Assembly: GCA_028874995.1 (NCBI GenBank)
Contig: JAPPGM010000075.1
Location: 1-42,988, forward strand
DNA: 42,988 bases
Source: Gemmatimonadota bacterium
Lineage (GTDB): Bacteria; Gemmatimonadota; Gemmatimonadetes; Longimicrobiales; Gaopeijiaceae
Reading direction: 5' to 3'
Shown: piece after piece, positions 1-8,668 of the stretch
Numbering within the stretch: position 1 is the first letter of the stretch
How the letters are laid out: each line of letters begins with the position of its first letter
The notes under the pieces: generated by a model
The model's input: the letters and a program-made list of their open reading frames with translations, nothing else
What the model was told of the DNA's origin: nothing
The model's database searches: none
Program-made: the position numbers and the translations under genes

Positions 1-15
1 GACGAGAGGGGAATA

Positions 16-135
16 GCAGGGCTATTCGCCCGAGGAGCAACGCAGAGCGAAGCCCTGCGAGGAACTAATGTATACTACACATTCCATAATGGAAAGTAAT
101 CATTACATCGTAAGACCTGGAGCGAAGCGGTCCAG
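16..135. other. AT-richer left-edge segment with inverted repeats
   Basis: No gene is recognised here. The segment is clearly more AT-rich than the rest of the window. It contains an 8-bp inverted repeat (GCAGGGCT at 16-23, AGCCCTGC at 51-58) and a 6-bp one (CCTGGA near 116-121, TCCAGG near 130-135). Both enclose the same word, GAGCGAAGC. The base composition suggests foreign or mobile DNA, or a leader for a gene beyond the left edge. The long plus-strand open frame that begins at 68 and runs into the flavoprotein gene is not believable as coding before 1613. Confidence 0.4.
71..106. promoter_or_regulatory. Candidate operator: two adjacent palindromes next to a TATACT box
   Basis: TATACT at 71-76 is followed by TTCCAT-A-ATGGAA (82-94) and directly by GTAAT-C-ATTAC (96-106). 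Both inverted repeats are perfect with a 1-bp centre. This arrangement is typical of a promoter with a dimeric helix-turn-helix repressor site, such as those of autoregulated toxin-antitoxin pairs. The regulated gene would have to lie beyond the left edge. No regulator is visible, so this rests on pattern only. Confidence 0.35.
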
Positions 136-220
136 GCCGGATGCATCGCCGGTCGAATGCCGGGGGGGTTTTTCCGCGGGCTGCCAGCCCGACGGGTGCT
201 TCCACTTCCAGATGAGATCA

Positions 221-280
221 CCCGCCCGCCCGTCGCCGCGGCAAAACCAGGGACACGAGCATGTCGGAATGGGACGCCCC
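221..280 (+). repeat. Dispersed ~59-bp repeat, copy A (downstream of recA)
   Basis: This single copy of a repeat family also seen at 20456-20588 and 21165-21224 ends 3 bases from the recA stop. The shared pattern is a C/G-rich lead (CGCCCGCCCG), then CGCCGCGGCAAAAC, then AGGGACA, GCATGT and finally ATGGGACG. It lies in the plus orientation, opposite to recA. It has no obvious reading frame. The element is not strongly palindromic, which separates it from classical REP sequences. Confidence 0.75.
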
Positions 281-283
281 CCC

Positions 284-1378
<1,095 letters not shown>

Positions 1379-1426
1379 CTGATGGAACCTCTTCCTCGCG
1401 GCGGGGGGTTGTCTGTATCAATACCG

Positions 1427-1454
1427 AAGATAACACGAAACCTATCCGGGTCAA
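1427..1454 (-). promoter_or_regulatory. Candidate sigma70-type recA promoter
   Basis: On the minus strand, TTGACC (1449-1454) is separated by 16 bp from TATCTT (1427-1432), about 50-70 bases before the recA start. Just downstream lies GTAT-TG-ATAC, a small inverted repeat that could be an operator. I do not recognise a LexA box of a known type. Confidence 0.5.
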
Positions 1455-1612
1455 GGTCGATGGAGGCGCGATCCGCGCCCGCCTTCGCGGCACCGCTCCA
1501 CCCACCCCGGAACCCCGGAACCGTTTCCGATGCAGCCAAGCTACCTTCTATTGATGGGCGCATACATGTCAGAATCGGCCAACCTTCACAGAGACCTTCG
1601 ATAGAACCCCCA

Positions 1613-3040
1613 ATGGGCCAATCCTCCTCGCAAATCCACGAATACGACCTCGTCGCGATCGGCGGCGGCACCGGCGGTCTGGTCACGGCCGCCGGCGCGG
1701 CCTATCTCGGCATGAACCCCGCCATCGTCGAGAAGCACGCGCTCGGCGGCGACTGCCTCTGGACCGGCTGCGTTCCCTCGAAGGCCCTCATCGCCTCCGC
1801 CCGCCTCGCGCGCCAGATGGACCGCGCCGCCGCCCTCGGCCTCACCCCCAACGCCGCCCGCCACGACTTCCGCGCCGTCATGGAACGGATGCGGGCCGCG
1901 CGCGCCACCGTCGCCCACCACGACGACCCCGAACGCTTCCGCAAGATGGGCGTTGGCGTCCACTTCGGTGCCGCGCGCTTCCTCGATCCCAACACGGTCG
2001 AGGTGGACGGCGAGGGCACCCTGCGCTCCAAGCGTTTCGTCATCGCCACGGGGGCGGTGCCCGCCATCCCCCCCATCCCCGGCCTCGCGGACCTCGACTA
2101 CTGGACCTACGAGACCGTCTTCGACGAGAACGAGCTCCCCGACTCGATCGCGATCATGGGCGGTGGGCCCATCGGGGTCGAGTTCGCGCAGGTCTTCGCG
2201 CGGCTGGGGTCGAAGGTCACCATCCTCGAGATGATGCCCAGGATCCTGATCAAGGAGGACCGGGATGTGGCGGCGTACATGCAAGACCTCCTCGAAGCGG
2301 AGGGGATCGCGGTCCGCACCGGGGCCGGTGTGAGTCGCGTGGGCTCGAAGAACGGGCGCGCGGTGCTCGAGACGGACGACGGAGGCCGCATCGAGGTGGA
2401 CCGGGTCTTCGTCGCGACCGGGCGGCGCCCCTGCATCGACGGTTTGGACCTTGACGCCGCCGGGATCCGGACCGGCATGGGCGCCGTCGTCGTCGACAGT
2501 TACCTGCGGACCAGTTCCAAATCCGCATGGGGCGTGGGCGACGTGGCCGGAGGGCTCCATTTCACGCACGTCGCGGAGCATATGGCCAAGGTGGCGCTCC
2601 GCAACTCGGTCCTCCCCGCGAGGACGAAGATCCGCTACGACAGCGTGCCATGGGTCACCTACACCGACCCCGAGGTCGCGCACATCGGCATGTCGGAGGA
2701 TGAGGCGACCGACGCCGGCGGCACCACGTACCGCTACGAAATGGACGACCTCGACCGCGCCATCGTGGACGGTTCGGCGGTCGGATTCGTGAAGATCTCG
2801 GCGGACCGCAAGGGCAAGGTGCTCGGCGCGACGATCGTCGCCCACGGCGCGGGCGACCTTCTCATGCCGCTCGTCCTCGCCAAACAGCACGGCCTGAGCC
2901 TGAGCAAGGTCAACGGCACCATCTACCCCTACCCCACCATGGTCGAGGGCGTGAAGCGCGCCTCGGGCGAATACATGCGCTCGCGCCTCGACACGGCCGG
3001 GGGAAGGACACTTAAGCGGATCATCCAATGGCTGAAATAG
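1613..3040 (+). CDS. MerA/Lpd-like FAD-dependent pyridine nucleotide-disulfide oxidoreductase
   Basis: This is a class-I flavoprotein disulfide reductase of 475 residues with the usual order: FAD-binding GGGTGG (residues 17-22), a redox-active C48-x4-C53 pair in GGDCLWTGCVPSK, an NAD(P)H-binding GGGPIGVEFAQ segment, ATGRRP, and the second FAD motif GVGDVAG. The C-terminal dimerisation domain reads YPYPTMVE where lipoamide and glutathione reductases have the catalytic HPT...E, so the base His is replaced by Tyr while Glu remains. There is no N-terminal heavy-metal domain and no C-terminal Cys pair, so it is not a true mercuric reductase. Its stop overlaps the start of the VTT-DUF547 gene by 13 bases. 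In other bacteria similar flavoproteins are found next to or fused with VTT proteins. The substrate is unknown. The ATG at 1613 is chosen because homology starts there; no clear ribosome site is seen. Confidence 0.88.
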   Translation: MGQSSSQIHEYDLVAIGGGTGGLVTAAGAAYLGMNPAIVEKHALGGDCLWTGCVPSKALIASARLARQMDRAAALGLTPNAARHDFRAVMERMRAARATVAHHDDPERFRKMGVGVHFGAARFLDPNTVEVDGEGTLRSKRFVIATGAVPAIPPIPGLADLDYWTYETVFDENELPDSIAIMGGGPIGVEFAQVFARLGSKVTILEMMPRILIKEDRDVAAYMQDLLEAEGIAVRTGAGVSRVGSKNGRAVLETDDGGRIEVDRVFVATGRRPCIDGLDLDAAGIRTGMGAVVVDSYLRTSSKSAWGVGDVAGGLHFTHVAEHMAKVALRNSVLPARTKIRYDSVPWVTYTDPEVAHIGMSEDEATDAGGTTYRYEMDDLDRAIVDGSAVGFVKISADRKGKVLGATIVAHGAGDLLMPLVLAKQHGLSLSKVNGTIYPYPTMVEGVKRASGEYMRSRLDTAGGRTLKRIIQWLK

Positions 3041-4599
3041 AAACCACGCAGGCGGACGTGAATCAGAGCGGGGCGGACGGTTCCGCCGAACCGCAGGGCC
3101 GAACCGGAGCCTGGCTGAAGCTCGGGGCGTTCGTGCTCCTCATCGTCGGGGGCTTTTTCGGCGTCAAGGCGACACCGGCCGGACCCTACCTCACCCTAGA
3201 AGGCATCGGCGACGGAATCGAGTGGCTCAGGGGCAATGCCTGGGCCGCACCCATATTCGTCGGCATCTACGCCACCGCCACCGCGCTGGCGGTCCCCGGC
3301 ACCATCCTGACGCTTGCCGGGGGAGCCGTCTTCGGCTTCTGGTGGGGAACCCTCTACAACTTCATCGCGGCCAACATCGGCGCCAACGCCGCCTTCCTCA
3401 TCGCCCGCTCACTGGGCGGAGACGCGGTGCGGCGCCTCATCGGAAAGGACTCCAAAGTGCTGAACAAACTGGACGGCATCGTCGAACAGCACGGATTCAG
3501 GGGACTGCTGACCCTTCGCCTGATCCCCCTCGCACCCTTCAACGCGCTCAACTTCGGGTCCGGTCTCATGGCGCTGAAGTGGCGCACCTACGCGATCGCG
3601 ACGCTGGTGGGCATCCTGCCGGGGACCGCGATCTACACCTTCTTCGCCGATTCCATCCTGCAGGGCTCCCAGGAGGCTTCCAGCGCCGCGTGGTTGCGCG
3701 TGCTCCTGGCCGGCCTCCTCCTCGTCCTGCTCAGCTTCCTCCCCACCATCCTCAAGAAGATGAACGTAAGACTACCCGGCATGTCAACCATAGTTGTCTT
3801 TTTGTCAACCGCAGTTGTCTCCATGGGGGGTCTAGGGCTCAGCAACGCCTCCGCCCAGGAACTTCCGGACCACACCGAGTTCACCAGCGTGCTGGCCGCG
3901 GTCGTCGTTGACGCTCAGGTCGACTACGCCGGGCTCGCCGCAAACGACGCGGGGCTCCAGGCCTACCTCGCCCGTCTGGACGCCACCGATATTTCGGCCG
4001 TCACGAACGCGTCCCGCGAGGACCAGCTGGCCTTCTGGATCAACGCCTACAACGCCTGCATGCTGAAGCGCGTCATCGATTACTATCCCATCAAGAAGGC
4101 GGGCGGCTTCCACGGGCTGAAGAACCGGGCCGCCGGTCGCCCCGAGAACTCGGTGTGGCAGATCGAGGACGTCTTTACGGGCGACCACTGCCGCGTGGCC
4201 GGCGAGGAGCGCTCGCAGGACGAGATCGAGCACGAAATCATCCGGCCCATGGGCGACGCGCGCATCCACTTCGCCGTCAACTGCGCCGCTTGGAGCTGTC
4301 CCCCGCTGATCGACCGGGCCTACCTCGCGGCGACGCTGAACGAGCAGCTGGACCAGCGCGTGCGCGCCTTCATGATGAACACCGAACACTTCGACGTGAC
4401 GACCGAGGGGGACAGGCGCACCGTGCACGTCAACAAGGTGCTCGACTGGTTCAAGGAGGACTTCGGGGGGAACAGGGAGGGGATTCGGGCCTTCTTCGCG
4501 GAGTTCGCGGACGGGGACCACCGGGAGGCGCTGCTGGACCCCGAGACGAAGGTGGAGTTCTTCGAATACGACTGGACGCTGAACGACATACCGCGGTAG
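3028..4599 (+). CDS. VTT (TVP38/TMEM64, DedA-like) membrane domain fused to DUF547
   Basis: This 523-residue protein has two parts. Residues ~25-245 are a VTT/SNARE-associated membrane domain with the re-entrant-loop motif AGGAVFGFWWG and the conserved LRLIPLAPFNALNFGSG. Residues ~285-520 are a DUF547 domain with FWINAYNACMLKRVI and HFAVNCAAWSCPPL. The two are joined by a second hydrophobic, signal-peptide-like stretch (STIVVFLSTAVVSMGGLGLSNASAQ) after two internal Met codons. DUF547 would therefore lie in the periplasm. VTT proteins include lipid scramblase- and transporter-like members; DUF547 has no established activity. The gene overlaps the flavoprotein gene upstream and is 3 bases from the glycosyltransferase gene downstream, so the three are probably co-translated. 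A split into two proteins from an internal start at 3763 or 3781 is possible, but I see no ribosome site there. Confidence 0.87.
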   Translation: MAEIETTQADVNQSGADGSAEPQGRTGAWLKLGAFVLLIVGGFFGVKATPAGPYLTLEGIGDGIEWLRGNAWAAPIFVGIYATATALAVPGTILTLAGGAVFGFWWGTLYNFIAANIGANAAFLIARSLGGDAVRRLIGKDSKVLNKLDGIVEQHGFRGLLTLRLIPLAPFNALNFGSGLMALKWRTYAIATLVGILPGTAIYTFFADSILQGSQEASSAAWLRVLLAGLLLVLLSFLPTILKKMNVRLPGMSTIVVFLSTAVVSMGGLGLSNASAQELPDHTEFTSVLAAVVVDAQVDYAGLAANDAGLQAYLARLDATDISAVTNASREDQLAFWINAYNACMLKRVIDYYPIKKAGGFHGLKNRAAGRPENSVWQIEDVFTGDHCRVAGEERSQDEIEHEIIRPMGDARIHFAVNCAAWSCPPLIDRAYLAATLNEQLDQRVRAFMMNTEHFDVTTEGDRRTVHVNKVLDWFKEDFGGNREGIRAFFAEFADGDHREALLDPETKVEFFEYDWTLNDIPR

Positions 4600-4602
4600 G
4601 AG

Positions 4603-6021
4603 GTGACTTTCTCGGGCGAGCCGGTCCACTCGCGGTCCGCCGGGATCGGGGTGGTGATTCCGGCATTGGACGAGGAGGATACGCTTCCCGGATTGCTGGA
4701 GGACCTGTCGGGGCTGGGTCTCGACAGTGTGGTGTTGGTGGTGGATGGGGGGTCGGGGGATGGGACGGTGGCGGCGGCGAGAGCCGGAGAGGCGATGGTG
4801 ATGAGGAGCCGGCGGGGACGTGCCCGGCAGATGAACGCGGGGGCCGCGCTGCTGTCGACGCGGTGGCTGCTCTTCCTGCACGCGGATTCGCGCGTGGGAG
4901 GTGAGGCGTTGCGGGCGGTCGAGGAGCATGTGCGGGGGGGACGGCGGGAAGCCGCGTACTGCGGACTGCTCATCGCGCACCCGCACTTCTACTACCGGCT
5001 GATCGAGGGGGGACAGCGGGTCCGGGAGCGGCTGTCCGGGCTGGTATACGGGGATCAGGGGCTCCTGATTCGGCGTGATCTCTTCCTCAGGGCGGGGCCC
5101 TTCCCCGACGTGCCGATCATGGAGGACGTCATGCTGAACCGGCGGCTGCGGGGGGAGGGGGAGCTGGTCCGGCTGGGGGCGTCGATCTCCACCAGCGCGC
5201 GCCGGTACGAGGAGGAGGGCAAGGTGCGGGGGTGGCTGCGGAACGTCGGGATGATGAGCCGGTTTCTGGCGGGGGGGGAGCCGACGAAGCTGGCGGTGAG
5301 GTATCCGGCGCGGCGGCGGCGGGATGGCGAGCGGGCGCGTGGACCCGCGGAAGGCGGCGCTCGTGAGGGCGGGCGTCCGTGGGGCAAGGGTAACCGTGCA
5401 ACGCTGCTCGTCTTCGCAAAGGCGCCCCGGCCCGGGGAGGTCAAGACACGGTTGGCCCGCAGTCTGGGGCGTGACGGGGAACCCGAATACGAAAAGGCGG
5501 CAGCGCTATACCGGCGTATGGGCCGTACCGTTGTGGACGCCGTGGCGGACGCTCCCGCCAACCTGACGATCTGCTATGATCCTCCGGGCGCGGAGAGGGA
5601 GATCCGCGATTGGCTCGGCCGGGTGCCGCCTCGCTACTGGTCGCAGGGCGATGGCGACCTCGGTGAGCGCATGTCACGCATGTTCACTCGCGCGTTCGAG
5701 GACTCCGAGCGTGTCATCGTGATTGGCACCGACACCCCCGCCATCGGCACGAGGACGATCGCACGGGCGGTGGCCGCGCTCGACGCCGCCGATGTCGTGC
5801 TGGGGCCGTCCCGTGACGGGGGATACTACCTGATGGCCCTGCGCGAACCGCATCCGGGCCTCTTTGCCGGGATCGAGTGGAGTACGGAATCGGTCCTGGC
5901 TGAAACGGTAAACCGTGCGCGGGAGTTGGGGCTACGGGTCACTTTCCTGGGAGTGGAAGCCGATGTCGATACAGCCGGGGATCTCATCCCCGATGTGATG
6001 AGGTGGCTGGAGTTGGGATGA
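4603..6021 (+). CDS. Fused glycosyltransferases of the TIGR04283 and TIGR04282 (arsenosugar-associated) types
   Basis: This 472-residue protein joins two enzymes normally encoded separately. Residues ~15-235 are a family-2 glycosyltransferase (VVIPALDEEDTLPGLL, DGGSGDGT, acidic motif in LHADSR) matching the TIGR04283 type. Residues ~265-470 are the TIGR04282 type (LLVFAKAPRPGEVKTRLARS, IGTDTPAI, GPSRDGGYYLMAL). A basic, low-complexity linker separates them. Both families are annotated from clusters with radical-SAM and arsenite-methylating enzymes for arsenosugars, but no arsM or arsS lies in this window. The GTG at 4603 sits inside TAGGAGG, leaving no spacing from the ribosome site; the GTG at 4651 is an alternative start. 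Translation may be coupled to the preceding gene. Confidence 0.85.
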   Translation: MTFSGEPVHSRSAGIGVVIPALDEEDTLPGLLEDLSGLGLDSVVLVVDGGSGDGTVAAARAGEAMVMRSRRGRARQMNAGAALLSTRWLLFLHADSRVGGEALRAVEEHVRGGRREAAYCGLLIAHPHFYYRLIEGGQRVRERLSGLVYGDQGLLIRRDLFLRAGPFPDVPIMEDVMLNRRLRGEGELVRLGASISTSARRYEEEGKVRGWLRNVGMMSRFLAGGEPTKLAVRYPARRRRDGERARGPAEGGAREGGRPWGKGNRATLLVFAKAPRPGEVKTRLARSLGRDGEPEYEKAAALYRRMGRTVVDAVADAPANLTICYDPPGAEREIRDWLGRVPPRYWSQGDGDLGERMSRMFTRAFEDSERVIVIGTDTPAIGTRTIARAVAALDAADVVLGPSRDGGYYLMALREPHPGLFAGIEWSTESVLAETVNRARELGLRVTFLGVEADVDTAGDLIPDVMRWLELG

Positions 6022-6049
6022 AGCACGAACAGGACGGTAGCTACAACTG

Positions 6050-6532
6050 CTACTGCACTCCCTGGATGGCGGCCAGCAACCGCGCCTCCATGTCCTCCTG
6101 ATCCTTGCGGGCGCGCCCGAGCCATCCTTCCACGCGTTGTTCCGATTGCGCCAGCCGGTTGCCGACCTCCTCACGCATTCGGTCCAGTCCGTCCTCGAAA
6201 CGCTGGTCCGCGCGCTTCAGTCGTTCTCCGACCTCCTCACGCATTCGGTCCAGCCCGTCCTTGAGGCGGTTGTCCGAGCGATCCAGGCGCCCACCAAAGT
6301 CTTCCCGCATGCGGTCAATCCGGTCCCCAAGGGCCCTCAACCCGTCCTCGACATGCTTGAAGTCATTCGCCTTGAGTCGGTCGTACAAGCCATCCACGGC
6401 GTCCCTCGCGGCCCTGTCGGCAACTGGCTGGAACATTCGCATCAGCGCCCAGAATGCGCCCGCGATCGATCCCGCCAGGCCAACCAGCAAAGCCAGGGCG
6501 GGCAACACATCCCCCCATGCCGGCCAAGTCAT
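6050..6532 (-). CDS. Single-pass membrane protein with heptad/22-residue coiled-coil repeats
   Basis: The 160-residue product has one N-terminal membrane helix (VLPALALLVGLAGSIAGAFWALM) and then a charged coiled coil to the C-terminus. The coiled coil contains near-identical 22-residue units around LDRMREEVGERLKRADQRFEDG and LDRMREEVGNRLAQSEQR, visible in DNA as 66-bp direct repeats near 6164-6300. The start at 6532 is set by GGGAGGAGGGG seven bases upstream; an open frame continues to 6595 but lacks such a site. It is convergent with the glycosyltransferase gene (28 bp apart). I do not recognise a family. It resembles tethering or apolipoprotein-like coiled-coil proteins only in architecture. 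Confidence 0.8.
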   Translation of the reverse strand: MTWPAWGDVLPALALLVGLAGSIAGAFWALMRMFQPVADRAARDAVDGLYDRLKANDFKHVEDGLRALGDRIDRMREDFGGRLDRSDNRLKDGLDRMREEVGERLKRADQRFEDGLDRMREEVGNRLAQSEQRVEGWLGRARKDQEDMEARLLAAIQGVQ

Positions 6533-6705
6533 CTGGATACCCCTCCTCCCTGTGAATCCCGCATCCCCAATACTATCGCGCCGAGTATGAGGCACCTGTT
6601 ACGAATTCTACTCCCTGAACGGTGCCCGCGGCAAGCACCCTCCGTGATCCCGAATACAAGATCGGGGCGCGGAACGGGCGCACGAATGGTGGGATGGGAC
6701 GATTC

Positions 6706-7065
6706 TCAGCAGCACGAAGCCGGGATGATGAATGTCCAGACTTCGCCCGAACCGACCGTCCACGGCTGGGAGAGGACCTCGCCCCCGGCGAGGAACCTGA
6801 TCCGGAGCTGAATCTCGGGCATGTACCAGTCCAGCTTGAACCTGGCCTCGCTCTTTCCACGCACGATGCCGAGACGCCTGGCGCCATAGTCCGGGGAGAG
6901 GTACACCGTTGCCTGGTTGAAGTTGTCGTTCCGGACCACGATGACGACCTCGGTGCGTTCCCCCTGCTCGCCGGGAGGGCCGCCGGTGGTCGAACAGGCG
7001 GAAGCCGCGATGACCGCGATGAGGGGCAACCCCCTGCGATTTCGTCTTCCGAATCCGGCGAACAT
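6706..7065 (-). CDS. Small lipoprotein of unknown function
   Basis: The 119-residue product starts with a basic n-region (FAGFGRRNRR), a hydrophobic stretch and a lipobox, IAASAC, followed by STTGGPPG, so it should be lipid-anchored. The remaining ~90 residues look like a small all-beta domain (VVIVVRNDNFNQATVYLSPDYG, then FKLDWYMPEIQLRIRFLAGGEV), ending in CC. The start at 7065 has AGAGGAGG upstream at good spacing. It lies downstream of the ccm-linked barrel gene but 200 bp away, so co-transcription is uncertain. No family is recognised. Confidence 0.8.
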   Translation of the reverse strand: MFAGFGRRNRRGLPLIAVIAASACSTTGGPPGEQGERTEVVIVVRNDNFNQATVYLSPDYGARRLGIVRGKSEARFKLDWYMPEIQLRIRFLAGGEVLSQPWTVGSGEVWTFIIPASCC

Positions 7066-7267
7066 GGTGGCCTCCTCTGAGCGATTCTCGCCCTGCCCCG
7101 GGGTCCCAGGCATCGACCACCCCGGTCCCGGCATTCCGGGAATCCCGGGGTGTTTCGCGTGACAAAGACTAGCCCCCGGCTTGCCGCGGAGCCAGCCGAC
7201 AAGCCATCCACAAGTTCCTCCTGCGCCATCAGGTCGACCAGTGCTAGCACAAAGTGCTGTCAGTCGC

Positions 7268-8668
7268 TCAACGATGCCGGTAGGCCTGCCAGAAACCTGG
7301 CGTGACAGGGACATATACCACCGCGAACGGAGGCGCGGCGCTGCGGTCCGCGAACAAGGGCACGCGCTCGCGTTCCCCGACTCGCGCGATTTCACTGCAA
7401 TTCAGTGGCGAAGGGTCACCCGTTCGTACGTATTCCCCGCCCCCAAAGGGAATCGGATCCCCTGTTACGAACCACTCATGCCCCTCCGCGTAGCTTCCCG
7501 CGAACACCAGGCCGGGCGGCAACTCCCGAATCGGGATCCAAGGGGGACCAACCAGGGTGTCCCCTGACGCCGTCACCCTCCCGTCGATACCCTCGCCGGT
7601 CGCCAGACAGAGCGTCACCGGCGTCCCCTCCGGCACGTCCGGATCCACCTCCCGCACCACCACCACGGTGTCGGGCGGCGGCGCGGGCAGCGTCACCGTA
7701 TCCGGCGCGGGCGCCCGCCGTCCTCTGCACAGCGCCCTCATTCCCCCACAGAACGCGACCGACCCCAGCACACCGAACTTGCGGGAGCGGAACGTGGTCT
7801 TTCCGTCGTACTGAAGCCCCAGGGCGAAGGCCCCCACCCGGATCCCCCCCAGGTCGATCTGCACGCCCGCGTTGGCGTCGAACCCGTTGAATTCGGCCAT
7901 CAGGTTCAGCAACCGGCGGTCACCCAGGCCGAAGTGGACCGCGGCCCCCGCGAAGACCCCGCCCGACGACGTCTCGCGGTAGAATTCCAGGTCGCGGCCG
8001 GCCTGGAAGAGTCCCCCACCCCAGCCCGCATGCAATGTCACGTCGTACGGGGCCGAACCCGCGAAGCCGGGGAAGACGAGCGTCCCCACCACGTAGGGAC
8101 TGAAGTTCCCGCCGAAGTCCTCCGCGCCGGGCGCGCTGCGCGTCACCCGCCAGTCCGGATAGCCGAGGCGGTTCGGCTGAACGTCGTCGCCGAAGGAGGG
8201 CGAGGTCACATAGCGGAAGCCCGCCGCCAGCCCGAGGCCCCTCGCGCGCGGACGAAGCAGTGCCAATCGCCCGAAAGCTCCGTAGCCTCTGCCGCCCCGG
8301 TCACGGTCGGCGTAGTGTTGCAGGGTGGCCCCCACTTCGACGCGATCGAAGAGGCCGAGCGCCAGCGACCCGTCCGAGAACCACCGCTCGAATCGCCCGC
8401 CCGCCGGGATTGTTTGCCCGGGGCTGTCGGGAACGACCGTCTCGGCGGCGGATGCCCCAAACCCCGAGTAGGTCGCCATGAACGCCAGGTGGGGAAGGAC
8501 CAGCGCCACGGGGATGTCGATGAGGCCCGAACCGTAACGCAGCGTGGCGGGCATCGTGCCCACCGTTTGAGCGCCCCCCGACGGGACCAGGAACGCGAAG
8601 GCGAGGAGCGGGAGGGCGGCCGCACGGGGTGCCACGCGCGGCAGCCCGCCGAACCCGCTACCCCCCAT
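7268..8668 (-). CDS. Predicted outer-membrane beta-barrel protein
   Basis: The 466-residue product has a signal peptide (basic start, then AAALPLLAFAFLVPSGGAQ). A long Gly- and aromatic-rich region follows with alternating strands (ALGLFDRVEVGATLQHYAD, LLNLMAEFNGFDANAGVQID, GAFALGLQYDGKTTFRSRKF), typical of a transmembrane barrel of about 12 strands. A Pro-rich linker (LPAPPPDTVVVVREVDPD) leads to a ~120-residue soluble C-terminal domain. It overlaps ccmD by 11 bases and is the last gene of the ccm run, so it is probably co-transcribed. A link to cytochrome c maturation is only positional. No ribosome site stands out, which suggests coupling to ccmD. Confidence 0.75.
   Translation of the reverse strand: MGGSGFGGLPRVAPRAAALPLLAFAFLVPSGGAQTVGTMPATLRYGSGLIDIPVALVLPHLAFMATYSGFGASAAETVVPDSPGQTIPAGGRFERWFSDGSLALGLFDRVEVGATLQHYADRDRGGRGYGAFGRLALLRPRARGLGLAAGFRYVTSPSFGDDVQPNRLGYPDWRVTRSAPGAEDFGGNFSPYVVGTLVFPGFAGSAPYDVTLHAGWGGGLFQAGRDLEFYRETSSGGVFAGAAVHFGLGDRRLLNLMAEFNGFDANAGVQIDLGGIRVGAFALGLQYDGKTTFRSRKFGVLGSVAFCGGMRALCRGRRAPAPDTVTLPAPPPDTVVVVREVDPDVPEGTPVTLCLATGEGIDGRVTASGDTLVGPPWIPIRELPPGLVFAGSYAEGHEWFVTGDPIPFGGGEYVRTGDPSPLNCSEIARVGERERVPLFADRSAAPPFAVVYVPVTPGFWQAYRHR

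Noticed and set aside
176-190. recA terminator at CGGGCT-GCC-AGCCCG
   Set aside because: The stem is perfect, but in recA's direction it is followed by an A-run, not a T-run.
1411-1430. LexA (SOS) box upstream of recA
   Set aside because: GTATTGATAC is only a short inverted repeat and does not match a LexA consensus I know. No lexA gene is nearby to anchor a clade-specific motif.
1613-3040. True mercuric reductase / mer operon
   Set aside because: There is no heavy-metal domain, no C-terminal Cys pair and no merR, merT or merP. The active-site His is also missing.
3832-4986. A 384-codon minus-strand frame opposite the DUF547 domain and glycosyltransferase
   Set aside because: It is antisense to two recognised domains and its translation is His/Arg/Pro-rich without any motif.
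7120-7160. Intrinsic terminator after the barrel gene
   Set aside because: Nested CCCCGG/CCGGGG stems exist, but on the minus strand they are not followed by a T-run.
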